Counted from the stretch's first letter, positions 25,510 through 35,935 are shown. The stretch is 64,000 nucleotides of DNA from Salipiger mucosus DSM 16094 (GCF_000442255.1 NZ_KE557282.1:143322-207321); one strand, 5' to 3'. Program-made: numbers and translations. Notes: generated by a model not told the origin, from the letters alone.

Positions 25510-27615
25510 ATGACGCCCTCCGTGCCCCGCCCGACACGCCTGGCCCTTCTGGTCACCACCGCGCTCACCGGCCCCGCGCTGGCGCAGGACGAGCCCGTCT
25601 ACCTTGGCGAGATCACCATCGACGGCGCCAGCTACGAGACCGAGGACAGCGACAGCTACTCGACCGACCTGGTCTCGGTCGGGGAAAAGGCCACGATGAG
25701 CCCGCGCGAGGTGCCGCAGTCCACCTCGGTGGTGACGCGCAAGCAGATCGACGACGGCGGCTACACCGCGCTGGAAGAGGCGCTGGCCGATACCCCGGGG
25801 ATCATGATCCTCAACAACGACACCGGCCGGTCGTCGATCTTCTCGCGCGGCTACGAGTTCGACTACCTCTACTTCGACGGCCTGCCGGCGCCGGTGAGTT
25901 CGATCTACGGCACGCAGCCCGATCTCTCGATCGTGGACCACATCGAGGTGCTCAAGGGCCCCGCTGGCCTCTTCATCGGCACGGGCGAGCCTGCGGGGTC
26001 GATCAACATGCGTCTGAAGCAGGCGACGGCGACCGAGCCCAAGGGTTACGCGACCCTGTCGGGCGACTCCAACGGGCAGGCACGGGCCGAGGTCGACGTC
26101 TCGGGCGCGCTGAACGAGGAGGGCACGCTGCGCGGCCGCGTGGTGGGGGCCTATGGCGATGGCGGTGATTTCGTCGACGGCGTGGAGAACGGCGTGCGCT
26201 CGCTCTACGGCACGCTGGCCTGGGACGTGACGCCGGACACCGAGCTGACCTTTTCGCTCAGCCACATGCAGCGCGACATCGCGCCTTTCAACGGACTGCC
26301 GACCGATGACGACGGCGACCTGATCTGGACCGATGTCTCTGCCACCACGGGGCCCGACTGGAACGATTTCGAGAACGCCACGACCGACGCCGTGCTGGCG
26401 GCCGAGCATTTCCTCGCCAACGGCGCGCGGGTGAAGTTCTCGATGCGCAAGTCGCGGCAGGAAGCGGATTTCCTCTACGGCTATTCCGGGTCCACCGCCG
26501 ACGAGAACAACATGATCTCGCGGCTGTCCTGGCTGGCGCAGGACTTCGAACAGGACAGCCTTGCCTTCGACGTGCACGCCGAGATGCCTTTCGCGCTGGC
26601 CGGCTGGACCGGCACCGCGATCCTCGGCGCCGACTGGCAGAAGGTCGACAGCACCCGGCACCAGGCGCGCGGGGCGATCTCGGGCAGCTGGGATCTGGAC
26701 GACTGGGACGGCGGCGTTGCCCGGCCGGATGCAAGCTACACCAGCCGCACCGACACCGAGACGACCTCGACCGGGCTCTACTCGCAGGTGCGCCTGTCGC
26801 CGGTGGATGCGCTGACGCTCATCGGGGGCGCGCGGCTGAGCTGGTATGACGGCACCGTCGACTCCAGGACGCTGGCCACCGGCGAGGTCTCGACCGCGCG
26901 TTACGATGTCGAGGCGAAGGTGACGCCCTTTGCCGGCCTGACCTATGACATCACCGACAACGCGACGCTCTACGCCAGCTATTCCGAAATCTTCATCCCG
27001 CAGTCCGAACTGGACGACGACGGCGACCTGCTGGAACCTGTCGAGGGGCGCCAGGTCGAGATCGGGGCCAAGGCCCGGCTGGGCTACGGGCTGGATGTCT
27101 CGGCCGCGCTCTTCGACCTGCGCGAGGTTAACCGGCCCGTCTCCGTCGTGGGCGAGGACTACTACGTCGCCGAGGAGGAGGTCGTCTCGCGCGGGTTCGA
27201 GCTGGAGGTCGCGGGCGAGGTGGCGCCGGATGTCCACCTGGCGGCGGGCTACACCTACACCGATACCGAGTATCTCAACGGCGACAACGAGGGCGATGCC
27301 TTCTCGACCTACACGCCCGAGCACATGTTCAAGCTCACCGGCGCCTACGACGTGACCTCCGGCGCGCTCGAAGGCTGGAGCCTTGGCGGCCGGCTGACCT
27401 GGATGTCGGAGTTCTCCTCGCGCGGGATCGAGGCGCCGGGCTATGGCGTCGTCGACCTGACGGCTTCGCGGACCTTCGCCAACGACCTCGAACTGCGGGT
27501 CGGCATCGATAACGCCTTCGACCGCGACTACTACAGCCGCGTCGGCGGCACGACGGTGTTCAACTTCCGGGGCGAGCCGCGCACCTTCAACGTGTCGCTG
27601 ACCCGCTCGTTCTGA
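25510..27615 (+). CDS. TonB-dependent siderophore receptor
   Basis: A 701-residue outer-membrane receptor. A signal peptide (cleavage near ALAQ, residue 25) is followed by a plug domain with the motifs PREVPQSTSVVTRKQIDDGG and IEVLKGPAGLFIGTGEPAGSINM, then a beta-barrel ending in phenylalanine. The plug resembles ferric hydroxamate/coprogen receptors (FhuE, FpvA group). AGAGG lies nine bases before the ATG. The upstream gap of about 115 bases is AT-rich at 25458-25495 and could hold a Fur site, but no clear consensus is visible. The gene overlaps the next by one base (TGATG). Confidence 0.93.
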   Translation: MTPSVPRPTRLALLVTTALTGPALAQDEPVYLGEITIDGASYETEDSDSYSTDLVSVGEKATMSPREVPQSTSVVTRKQIDDGGYTALEEALADTPGIMILNNDTGRSSIFSRGYEFDYLYFDGLPAPVSSIYGTQPDLSIVDHIEVLKGPAGLFIGTGEPAGSINMRLKQATATEPKGYATLSGDSNGQARAEVDVSGALNEEGTLRGRVVGAYGDGGDFVDGVENGVRSLYGTLAWDVTPDTELTFSLSHMQRDIAPFNGLPTDDDGDLIWTDVSATTGPDWNDFENATTDAVLAAEHFLANGARVKFSMRKSRQEADFLYGYSGSTADENNMISRLSWLAQDFEQDSLAFDVHAEMPFALAGWTGTAILGADWQKVDSTRHQARGAISGSWDLDDWDGGVARPDASYTSRTDTETTSTGLYSQVRLSPVDALTLIGGARLSWYDGTVDSRTLATGEVSTARYDVEAKVTPFAGLTYDITDNATLYASYSEIFIPQSELDDDGDLLEPVEGRQVEIGAKARLGYGLDVSAALFDLREVNRPVSVVGEDYYVAEEEVVSRGFELEVAGEVAPDVHLAAGYTYTDTEYLNGDNEGDAFSTYTPEHMFKLTGAYDVTSGALEGWSLGGRLTWMSEFSSRGIEAPGYGVVDLTASRTFANDLELRVGIDNAFDRDYYSRVGGTTVFNFRGEPRTFNVSLTRSF

Positions 27616-28472
27616 TGCGTCCGGGCCTTGCAGCCACGGCGGCCTGTGTCGCGATGCTGAGCCTCGGTGCCGCGGCGGTTGCCGACCCCGCCCCGCGCGC
27701 CGAAGACCTCGGCGCGGCCTGGACACCGGCGGACACCGCGCAGTTCGAGGTGGGGCCGCCGGAGCACCGGTTCCGGGTGCTCGTCTCCGTCCCCTCGGCC
27801 GAGCCGCCGGCGCAGGGCTACGGCGTCATCTACGCGCTCGACGCGGGCTGGACCTTCGGCACGCTGCGCGACGTGGTCGGGCTGCGTGCGCTCGGCGGCG
27901 CGCAGGGCACGGCGACCCCGACAGTGATCGTCGGCATCGGCTGGCCGGGTGCGAGCCTCGTGGACCTCGACCGTCGCGGCCCGGACCTCGTGGCACGGCC
28001 GCCGCAGGGGGGCGGGCCCGAGGCCACGCTGGAGGTGATCGAGACCGAGCTGATCCCGGCCATCGAGGACCGTCTGCCCGTCGATCCCGCCCGCAGGATG
28101 CTGCTGGGTCACAGCTTCGGCGGCGCCTTCGCGCTGGCGGCGCATGCGCGGCGGCCGGGCCTTTTTTCGCACGTGGCGGCGGGCAGCCCCTCGATCTGGA
28201 CGGACCCCGAAGGCCTGCTCGGCGAGCCGGACCCGAACGGGGCCGAGGTGCTCGTCACCATCGGCGGGCTCGAGGCCCCGGCGGCGGCCGAGGCCGCGAA
28301 CCAGCCCCCGGATCGCGTCGCGCGGCTGCGCGAGCGCGATATGACGGGCCGCGCGAGGCAAATGGCCGAGGCGCTGGGGGCAAAATTCGTTACCTTCCCG
28401 GGCGAAACGCATGGCTCGTCCGTTAGCGCCTTCCTCGCGCGGGCGGTGGCCTTTCTCTGGCAGGCCGGGTGA
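27615..28472 (+). CDS. Alpha/beta hydrolase, esterase D/IroE-like siderophore esterase
   Basis: A 285-residue serine hydrolase with an N-terminal signal-like hydrophobic segment and the nucleophile elbow LLGHSFGGAFAL. It belongs to the esterase D/enterochelin esterase-like family; periplasmic members such as IroE linearise ester siderophores. A late histidine (GETHGSS) could complete the triad. It overlaps the TonB receptor stop (TGATG), so the pair probably imports and opens one siderophore. The converging flavoenzyme gene ends 16 bases downstream. Confidence 0.85.
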   Translation: MRPGLAATAACVAMLSLGAAAVADPAPRAEDLGAAWTPADTAQFEVGPPEHRFRVLVSVPSAEPPAQGYGVIYALDAGWTFGTLRDVVGLRALGGAQGTATPTVIVGIGWPGASLVDLDRRGPDLVARPPQGGGPEATLEVIETELIPAIEDRLPVDPARRMLLGHSFGGAFALAAHARRPGLFSHVAAGSPSIWTDPEGLLGEPDPNGAEVLVTIGGLEAPAAAEAANQPPDRVARLRERDMTGRARQMAEALGAKFVTFPGETHGSSVSAFLARAVAFLWQAG

Positions 28473-28488
28473 TCCCAACCCGCGCGGC

Positions 28489-30525
28489 TCAGATCGCCTT
28501 GACCAGCCGCAGCGCGTCGTAGATCGCCGCATGGGTGTTGCGCGCGGCGACCGCGTCGCCGATGCGGAACAGCCTGTAGGTGCCCTCGGGGTTGCGCGTG
28601 GCCGCCTGCGGGCGGCCCTCGATCAGCGCCTCGTAGTCGACCTCGCCAAGGTTCGACGAGGCGGGGCGCAGGTCGAAGTAGAGGTCGTCGAGCGGGCGCG
28701 TGCCGTGGTTCACCACCACCTGGTCGACCTCGCGCGTGCGGGTCACGCCGCCGTAGTCGCTGCCGATGGTGGCGCGCAGGGCGTTGCCCTCGCGGTGCAC
28801 GGCGTCGAGCTTCCACGAGACGGTGAAGGTCACGTCCTGCTTTTGCAGCTCGCGCATGGAAGGCGTCAGCGACATCGCCATGACCTCGGGCGAGATGGCG
28901 CGGTCGCGGGTCATGACCTCGACCGAGGCGCCTGTGGCGGCGATCGCCTCGGCCGCCTGCAACGCGGGGTAGTCGCCCGCGTCGTCGTAGATCAGCACGT
29001 TCGATCCGGGCCGCGCGTCGCCCGACAGGATGTCCCAGGCCGAAACCACGAGGTCGTTGCCCTTTTCCAGCACTTCGGTATGGGGCAGGCCGCCGGTAGC
29101 GACGATGACAACGTCCGGCGCGTCGGCCGCGACGGTCTCGGCGTCGGCGAAGCTGTTGAAGCGGAAGGTCACGCCCATCCGGGTGCATTCCTCGAAGCGC
29201 CACTGGATCAGCTGGATCATCTCGTGGCGGCGCGGAGTCTGCGCGGTCAGGCGGACCTGGCCGCCGGGGTCGTTGGCGGCCTCGTGCACGATCACCTCGT
29301 GCCCGCGCGCGGCCGCGACACGCGCCGCCTCGAGGCCGGCGGGCCCGGCGCCCACGATCACCACGCGGCGTTCCCCGGCGGCGGCGGGCACCTCGTGCGG
29401 CTGCTCCAGCTCGCGCCCGGTGGCGGGGTTGTGCAGGCAGAGTGCCATGCCGCCCTGGTAGATGCGGTCGAGGCAGTAGTTGGCGCCGACGCAGGGGCGG
29501 ATGCGCTCTTCCTCGCCGCGCATGATCTTGGCGACGATATGCGGATCGGCCATGTGGGCGCGGGTCATGCCGACCATGTCCAGCTTGCCGCTCGCGATGG
29601 CGTGGCGGGCGGTGGCGACATCCTGGATCTTGGCGGCGTGGAAGGTCGGGAAGTCGGTCGAGGCGCGGATCCGGCCCGCGAAATCGAGATGCGGGGCACT
29701 GCGCATGCCCTGCACGGGGATCAGGTCGGTCAGGCCGGGATCGGTGTCGATATGGCCGCGTACCACGTTGAGGAAGTCGACCATGCCGCAGTCCTTCAGG
29801 CGGTGCGACACGGCCATGCCCTCCTCGGGGCCGTTGCCGCCGGGCAGGCATTCATCCCCCGAGTAGCGCACCCCGACGATGAAGTCGTCGCCCACGCGGG
29901 CCCGGATGGCGCGCAGCACCTCCATCGTGAAATGCAGCCGCGCGTCCAGGTCGCCGCCCCAGGGCGCGTCGAGCGCGTTGGTCAGCGGCGACATGAACTG
30001 CTCCATCAGGTGCCCGTAGGCCTCGAGCTCGATCCCGTCGAGCCCGGCGGCCTGCATCCGCTCGGCGGCATCGGCGTAGTCCTCGATGATGCGGGCGATG
30101 TCCCAGTCCTCGGCCATCTTCGGGAAAGCCCTGTGCGCCACCTCGCGCTCGTGCCCGGCAGAGACGACCGGGAGCCAGTCGCCCTTGTCCCAGCGGGTGC
30201 GGCGGCCAAGGTGGCTGAGCTGGATCATCACCGCGCAGCCGTGGTCGTGGCATTCGTCGGTGAGCGCCTTCATCCAGCCGACGACCTCGTCCTTCCAGGC
30301 CAGGATGTTGTTGAAGACCGGCGGGCTGTCGCGCGAGACGCTGGCCGATCCGGCGGTCATGGTCAGCGCGACGCCGGCGCGCGCCCGCTCCGCGTGATAG
30401 GCCCGGTACCGCTCCTTGGGCATCCCGTCCTCGGGGTAGGCGGGTTCGTGGCTCGAGATCATCAGCCGGTTTTTCAGGGTCAGATGTTTCAGCCGGTAGG
30501 GCTGGAGGAGCGGATCGTTGGTCAT
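28489..30525 (-). CDS. TMADH-like flavoenzyme, dimethylglycine dehydrogenase (DgcA)/N-methylproline demethylase type
   Basis: A 678-residue two-domain enzyme: an N-terminal FMN TIM barrel of the Old Yellow Enzyme class (LKNRLMISSHEPAYPEDG) and a C-terminal FAD/NAD domain (VVIVGAGPAGLEAARVA). Family members remove N-methyl groups from dimethylglycine or N-methylproline. The iron-sulfur region reads CVGANYC followed after 11 residues by C, so one cysteine of the usual C-x2-C-x2-C-x11-C set of trimethylamine dehydrogenase is alanine. The nearby GbcA-GbcB pair makes dimethylglycine, which favours a DgcA-like role; stachydrine-derived N-methylproline is the alternative. No DgcB or ETF gene is adjacent. 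A TetR gene is divergent from it. Confidence 0.82.
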   Translation of the reverse strand: MTNDPLLQPYRLKHLTLKNRLMISSHEPAYPEDGMPKERYRAYHAERARAGVALTMTAGSASVSRDSPPVFNNILAWKDEVVGWMKALTDECHDHGCAVMIQLSHLGRRTRWDKGDWLPVVSAGHEREVAHRAFPKMAEDWDIARIIEDYADAAERMQAAGLDGIELEAYGHLMEQFMSPLTNALDAPWGGDLDARLHFTMEVLRAIRARVGDDFIVGVRYSGDECLPGGNGPEEGMAVSHRLKDCGMVDFLNVVRGHIDTDPGLTDLIPVQGMRSAPHLDFAGRIRASTDFPTFHAAKIQDVATARHAIASGKLDMVGMTRAHMADPHIVAKIMRGEEERIRPCVGANYCLDRIYQGGMALCLHNPATGRELEQPHEVPAAAGERRVVIVGAGPAGLEAARVAAARGHEVIVHEAANDPGGQVRLTAQTPRRHEMIQLIQWRFEECTRMGVTFRFNSFADAETVAADAPDVVIVATGGLPHTEVLEKGNDLVVSAWDILSGDARPGSNVLIYDDAGDYPALQAAEAIAATGASVEVMTRDRAISPEVMAMSLTPSMRELQKQDVTFTVSWKLDAVHREGNALRATIGSDYGGVTRTREVDQVVVNHGTRPLDDLYFDLRPASSNLGEVDYEALIEGRPQAATRNPEGTYRLFRIGDAVAARNTHAAIYDALRLVKAI

Positions 30526-30562
30526 GGCGGTCTCCCTTGTCGCCTTCCGGATTCCACAAAAT

Positions 30563-30595
30563 GTTCATCGGTGTCAAGTATGCGTTCATCGATGT
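30563..30595. promoter_or_regulatory. Candidate TetR operator, two 12-base direct repeats
   Basis: GTTCATCGGTGT (30563-30574) and GTTCATCGATGT (30584-30595) differ at one base and lie 21 bases apart, two helical turns, so one dimer per repeat could bind the same DNA face. They occupy the 114-base gap between the flavoenzyme gene and the divergent TetR gene. A TTGACA-like hexamer for the minus-strand gene (complement of 30572-30577) overlaps them, which would suit repression. Confidence 0.5.
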
Positions 30596-30639
30596 ATATT
30601 CCTGTTGTCGCCCGGTGGGCGCGGCGATAGGATGCGGCC

Positions 30640-31383
30640 ATGACGACAACGGATGCACAGGACGCGGAGACCGAGGACCGCAAGGGCTGGCGCGGCTCGC
30701 GCGAGCTGTGGCTGGATGCGGCCAAGGCGGCCTTTCTCGACAGCGGACTCGAGGCGGTGAAGATCCAGCCGCTGGCCGCGCGCCTGAACCTGTCGCGCAC
30801 CAGCTTCTACTGGTTCTTCAAGGACCGCGCGGCGATCCTCGGCGCGCTGCTGGACAGCTGGGACGAGACCAACACCGAGGCGCTTGTCGCGGGCTGCGAG
30901 GCCTATGCCGAGACCGTCTCCGAGGCGGTGCTGAACGTGATCGGCGTCTTCCTCGACGAGACGCGGTTCGAGCCTCGTTTCGATCTTGCCGTGCGCGGCT
31001 GGGCGCATCGCTCGGACGCCGTGATGGCGCGGGTGGCGGCGGCGGATGCTCGCCGGCTCGACGCGATCCGGGCGATGTTCGCGCGCTTCGGCTTCGATGC
31101 CGCCGAGGCCGACGTGCGCGCGCGCACCGTCTATCTCGTGCAGGTCGGCTATATCTCCCTGCAGACGCAGGAGAGCCTCGAGGAGCGTATGGTGCGCATC
31201 CCGGCCTACGTGAAGACCTTCGCAGGGCAGGCGGCGACCGAGTCGGAGCTGGCGCGGTTCCGCGCCCGGCTGGGGCTACGAGCCCCGGGGCGGGGCGGAG
31301 GGCTAGCTCAGCGGTGCGCGGCCACCAGCCAGTCGCGAAAGATCCGGGCCCGGCCGGAGGCGCGCGGATGGGTGCGCAGGTAG
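30640..31383 (+). CDS. TetR family transcriptional regulator
   Basis: A 247-residue TetR-type repressor. The N-terminal helix-turn-helix reads GLEAVKIQPLAARLNLSRTSFYWFFKDRAAIL; the rest is a helical ligand domain without recognisable specificity. It is divergent from the DgcA-like flavoenzyme gene, whose promoter carries a repeated site. The last 35 or so residues (after RARLGLRAP) are low in conservation and Arg/Gly-rich, and the 3' end overlaps the converging LysR gene by 76 bases. Confidence 0.9.
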   Translation: MTTTDAQDAETEDRKGWRGSRELWLDAAKAAFLDSGLEAVKIQPLAARLNLSRTSFYWFFKDRAAILGALLDSWDETNTEALVAGCEAYAETVSEAVLNVIGVFLDETRFEPRFDLAVRGWAHRSDAVMARVAAADARRLDAIRAMFARFGFDAAEADVRARTVYLVQVGYISLQTQESLEERMVRIPAYVKTFAGQAATESELARFRARLGLRAPGRGGGLAQRCAATSQSRKIRARPEARGWVRR

Positions 31384-32189
31384 AAGACTTGCGGCGAGGG
31401 CACCCGTTCGGGCACCAGCTGGACCAGTTCGCCGCTGTCGAGAAGCGGCCCGATGAGGCCGGTCCAGCCCAGCACGGCCCCGGCCCCGTCGCGGGCGAGT
31501 TGCAGGGCGATCATGTGGTTGTTGACCGCGATGCGCCGCCCGCCCGGTGGCGGCCACCCGAGCGCGCCCAGCCAGTCGGGCCAGCCGGTCCAGTCGGTCT
31601 CGTCCGCCTGCATGTGGATCAGCGGCGCCGGCAGCAGGTCCTCGACCGAGGCGATGCCCTGCGCCCGGGCGTAGGTGGGAGTGCCCACGGCGACGATCTC
31701 GTCGTGGAAGAGCAGCCGGCAGTCGGGGTCGTCCGCCGGCATGGTGCCGTAGTGGATGCTGAGATCGGCCCGGCCCGAGGGCGCGGCGATATCGCTGACG
31801 ATCTGCGAGACGACGATCTCGGGGCGGGTCTGCCAGAAGGCGGCGATCTGCGGCGTGAGCCAGAAGGCGCTGACGGCGGTGGTGGCCTGCACGATCACGT
31901 CCTCGGTCTCGGCGGGGCCGCGAATTTCGCCGACCGCGTCCGAGATCCCCTCGAACCCGCGTTGCAGCGCCACGAAGAGATAGGCCCCGGTTTCCGTCAG
32001 ATCGACGCCCCGGTGCTGGCGGCGGAAGAGCGGCACGCTCAGCTCGGCCTCGAGCGCCTTGACCTGGTGGCTGATCGCCGCCGGGGTCACGTTGAGCTCG
32101 GAGGCGGCGGCCTTGAAGCTCAAATTTCGGGCAGCCGCCTCGAAGCAGACGAGCGCGGTCATCGAGGGAAGATCGTAGGGGCGGGCCAT
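31308..32189 (-). CDS. LysR family transcriptional regulator, GcvA-like
   Basis: A 293-residue LysR-type regulator of the GcvA subgroup; the helix-turn-helix is FEAAARNLSFKAAASELNVTPAAISHQVKALE. The start at 32189 (ARPYDLPSM) was chosen because GcvA-type proteins begin shortly before the first helix; a longer open frame up to 32318 has an unconserved leader that would overlap the neighbouring promoter. It is divergent from gbcA across 146 bases and probably activates gbcAB in response to betaine or its products. Confidence 0.9.
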   Translation of the reverse strand: MARPYDLPSMTALVCFEAAARNLSFKAAASELNVTPAAISHQVKALEAELSVPLFRRQHRGVDLTETGAYLFVALQRGFEGISDAVGEIRGPAETEDVIVQATTAVSAFWLTPQIAAFWQTRPEIVVSQIVSDIAAPSGRADLSIHYGTMPADDPDCRLLFHDEIVAVGTPTYARAQGIASVEDLLPAPLIHMQADETDWTGWPDWLGALGWPPPGGRRIAVNNHMIALQLARDGAGAVLGWTGLIGPLLDSGELVQLVPERVPSPQVFYLRTHPRASGRARIFRDWLVAAHR

Positions 32190-32226
32190 GCGGTCGTTTT
32201 CCGTCCAGCAGGAGTCGCAAAGGCGA

Positions 32227-33568
<1,342 letters not shown>

Positions 33569-33573
33569 ACGCG

Positions 33574-34638
33574 ATGACCGCCATGACCCCCACGCTTGCG
33601 TTCTGGACCGACGACGAGCCGCTGGAATGCGTCTCGTCGCTGCCCGAGGCGCCCAACGTCGTCACCTTCACCTTCCAGGCGCCCTCGGGCGCGCTGTTCC
33701 GCTTCAAGCCGGGGCAGTTCATCACGCTGGAGCTGCCGGTGCCGGGCGGGCCGCTGCACCGGACCTACACGATCTCGTCCTCGCCCTCGCGGCCGACGGC
33801 GCTGACGATCACAGTCAAGGCGCAGGAGGGCTCGCTCGGGACGCGCTGGATGCTCGACAACCTGCGTCCCGGCGTGCGGCTGCGGGCGACGGGACCGGGC
33901 GGGGCCTTTTCCCACCTGAACCACCCGTCCGAGAAATACCTTTTCATCTCGGCCGGCTCGGGCATCACCCCGATGATGTCGATGACGACCTACATGTTCG
34001 ACGGCGGCCGCGATCCGGACATCGTCTTCATCAACTGCGCGCGGCGCCCCTCCGAGATCATCTTCCGCCAGCGGCTCGAGCACATGGCCTCGCGCATCAC
34101 CGGGATCGAGCTCGCCTGGGTCGTGCAGGACACCGACCGCTACCAGCCCTGGACGGGCTTCCGCGGCCAGTTCAACCAGCTTCTGCTGGGGCTTGCGGCC
34201 TCGGACTACCTCGACCGCGAGGTCTTCTGCTGCGGGCCCGAGCCCTTCATGACGGCGGTGCGCGAGGCGCTGGCGGGTCTCGGCTACGACATGGACCGCT
34301 ACCACCAGGAAAGCTTCCACGCCCCCGTGGGGTCGACCGAGGAGGTGCCCGAGGGCATCACGCTCGACGACGACATCAAGGCGCAGGTCGAGTTCACCGC
34401 GTCGGGTCTCACCATCGAGTGTGCCGAGACCGAGACGCTGCTGGCGGCCGCGCGTTCGGCCGGGCTGGTGATCCCCTCGGGCTGCACCTTCGGCGTTTGC
34501 GGAACCTGCAAGGTGCGCAAGACGGAAGGGCAGGTGCACATGGTGCACAACGGCGGCATCACCGAGGAGGACATCGAGGAGGGCTACATCCTCGCCTGCT
34601 GTTCCAACCCGATGGGCAAGGTCAAGATCGAGGCCTGA
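33574..34638 (+). CDS. gbcB: Ferredoxin reductase component, GbcB-like
   Basis: A 354-residue electron donor for the Rieske oxygenase. The N-terminal flavin domain contains HRTYTISSSPS, the NAD-binding part SAGSGITPMMSM and CCGPEPFM, and the C-terminal plant-type [2Fe-2S] domain has GCTFGVCGTCKV plus a later cysteine. GGAG lies eight bases before the ATG. It ends in a strong hairpin shared with the converging cytochrome gene. Confidence 0.88.
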   Translation: MTAMTPTLAFWTDDEPLECVSSLPEAPNVVTFTFQAPSGALFRFKPGQFITLELPVPGGPLHRTYTISSSPSRPTALTITVKAQEGSLGTRWMLDNLRPGVRLRATGPGGAFSHLNHPSEKYLFISAGSGITPMMSMTTYMFDGGRDPDIVFINCARRPSEIIFRQRLEHMASRITGIELAWVVQDTDRYQPWTGFRGQFNQLLLGLAASDYLDREVFCCGPEPFMTAVREALAGLGYDMDRYHQESFHAPVGSTEEVPEGITLDDDIKAQVEFTASGLTIECAETETLLAAARSAGLVIPSGCTFGVCGTCKVRKTEGQVHMVHNGGITEEDIEEGYILACCSNPMGKVKIEA

Positions 34639-34680
34639 CTGCCTCTTGCCTGCCGACAAGGCGGGCGCGGCACCGCGACA

Positions 34681-34713
34681 CCCGCCGCCGGCACGTGAGA
34701 AGCCGGCGGCGGG
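34681..34713. terminator. Bidirectional hairpin terminator
   Basis: A perfect 12-base-pair stem (34681-34692 with 34702-34713) and nine-base loop, followed by TCCTTT on the plus strand, lies between gbcB and the converging cytochrome c gene, which ends at 34720. Confidence 0.8.
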
Positions 34714-34719
34714 GTCCTT

Positions 34720-35907
34720 TCAGCGCAGCAGGTTGAGCGAGGCGAAGTCCGTGTCGAGCTGACCGGCGAGGTCCTCGGCCGAGTCGTAGATCAACTCCAG
34801 CGCGTAGTGCGGGTTGTGCACGTGGATGCCGTGATCGGCGTTCACGAATTTCCAGTTGTAGGCGGCTTTCAGAAGGCGCGGGGTCCAGCTTGCGTATTTG
34901 ATGCGCGACCCGTCGCGTTCGTCGGCCAGCCCGTCGCCATTGGCGTCGGCGAAGAAGTAGGGATAGTGCCCGCCGTCGTAGACGATCGGCGTGCCCGCCA
35001 CCTCTGCGGCGTAGTCCGAGATCAGCGACATCAGCAGCTCGGAGTTCGCCTCGATGTCGCTGCGGATGCCCTTGGATGTGTTGCCGCTGCCGTCATAGCT
35101 CTGGCGCGAGATGCGGATCTCGGCCGGATCGCCGGTCTGGTGGCACATCAGGCAGGTGTCCTGCGTCACCTCGAGGCTGTGCGGATCGTGGCACGAGAGG
35201 CAGGTCGAGACCGGCTTGGCGTGCAGGAAGCGGCCCGTGTAGGTCTTGCCCGGATACTGGTAGCCAAGCCCGCCGTAGCCGCCCAGCGAGCTGGCCGCGG
35301 CGAGCGCGTAGTGCGGATTGACGAAGCCCAGGTCCTCGTTCGGGGAATCCTCGGGCAGCTCGTCCACAGCCTTCGTCACGGAACTGCCCGCCGCGCGGCC
35401 CTGGTGGCAGGTCACGCAGGCCGCTTCGCCGACGATGACGGGGTGATCGACCCCCGAGGACAGCGTGATCTGCTCGACCGCGCCGAGGTTGCGGTTGTGA
35501 CAGGTCTCGCAGTCGACCACGCCGCCCGTCGGCACGGGCTGTTCGGGCAGGCCCGGGGCGCTGCCGTCGAGGCCGTGGAAGGCGCGGAATCCGGCGCCGG
35601 AGTGGCAGGTCGCGCAGACCGGCGGGATGCTGCCCTCCTCGTCCCAGTGCGTGAAGGCCTCGGACGAGGCATCCGAGTGGCCCGAGCGCACCCATGCCGC
35701 GATGGCGCGGGCGTTGGGAATGGTGATCTCGTTTGGCGAGAACGGCCCGCTCGGCGGCATCACGAAGGTCGGCAGGCCCTCGACCGAGTCGATGCTGTTC
35801 GAGGACTGAGCGGCCGCCGGAGGAGCCGCGGTCAGCCCGATGGTGGTCACCGCCGCGACGGCGAGACCATGAAAGAGGCATGTGACGAAATGGCGAATTC
35901 TGGACAT
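34720..35907 (-). CDS. Exported multiheme cytochrome c with five CxxCH motifs
   Basis: A 395-residue protein with a signal peptide (hydrophobic stretch to PPAAAQ near residue 32) and five heme-attachment motifs: CATCH, CETCH, CVTCH, CLSCH and CLMCH. A calcium-binding-like loop DANGDGLADE lies in the C-terminal third. It is therefore a periplasmic electron carrier or reductase; no substrate-binding signature identifies its reaction. The start at 35907 is favoured over an upstream in-frame ATG at 35976 because it begins directly before the signal peptide. It is divergent from the nqr operon across 116 bases, suggesting joint regulation of respiratory electron flow. Confidence 0.85.
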   Translation of the reverse strand: MSRIRHFVTCLFHGLAVAAVTTIGLTAAPPAAAQSSNSIDSVEGLPTFVMPPSGPFSPNEITIPNARAIAAWVRSGHSDASSEAFTHWDEEGSIPPVCATCHSGAGFRAFHGLDGSAPGLPEQPVPTGGVVDCETCHNRNLGAVEQITLSSGVDHPVIVGEAACVTCHQGRAAGSSVTKAVDELPEDSPNEDLGFVNPHYALAAASSLGGYGGLGYQYPGKTYTGRFLHAKPVSTCLSCHDPHSLEVTQDTCLMCHQTGDPAEIRISRQSYDGSGNTSKGIRSDIEANSELLMSLISDYAAEVAGTPIVYDGGHYPYFFADANGDGLADERDGSRIKYASWTPRLLKAAYNWKFVNADHGIHVHNPHYALELIYDSAEDLAGQLDTDFASLNLLR

Positions 35908-35935
35908 GGCGATCTGGCTTGATGAATTGGCTTCA

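Noticed and set aside
28411..30630. 739-codon plus-strand open frame opposite the DgcA-like gene
   Set aside because: The minus strand carries FMN, FAD and iron-sulfur motifs; the plus-strand frame has none and is a GC-driven shadow.
31295..31330. Sequence resembling the D-arm of a tRNA (TAGCTCAGCGGT)
   Set aside because: It is the end of the LysR gene read in reverse; no anticodon arm, T-arm or CCA end follows at the right distances.
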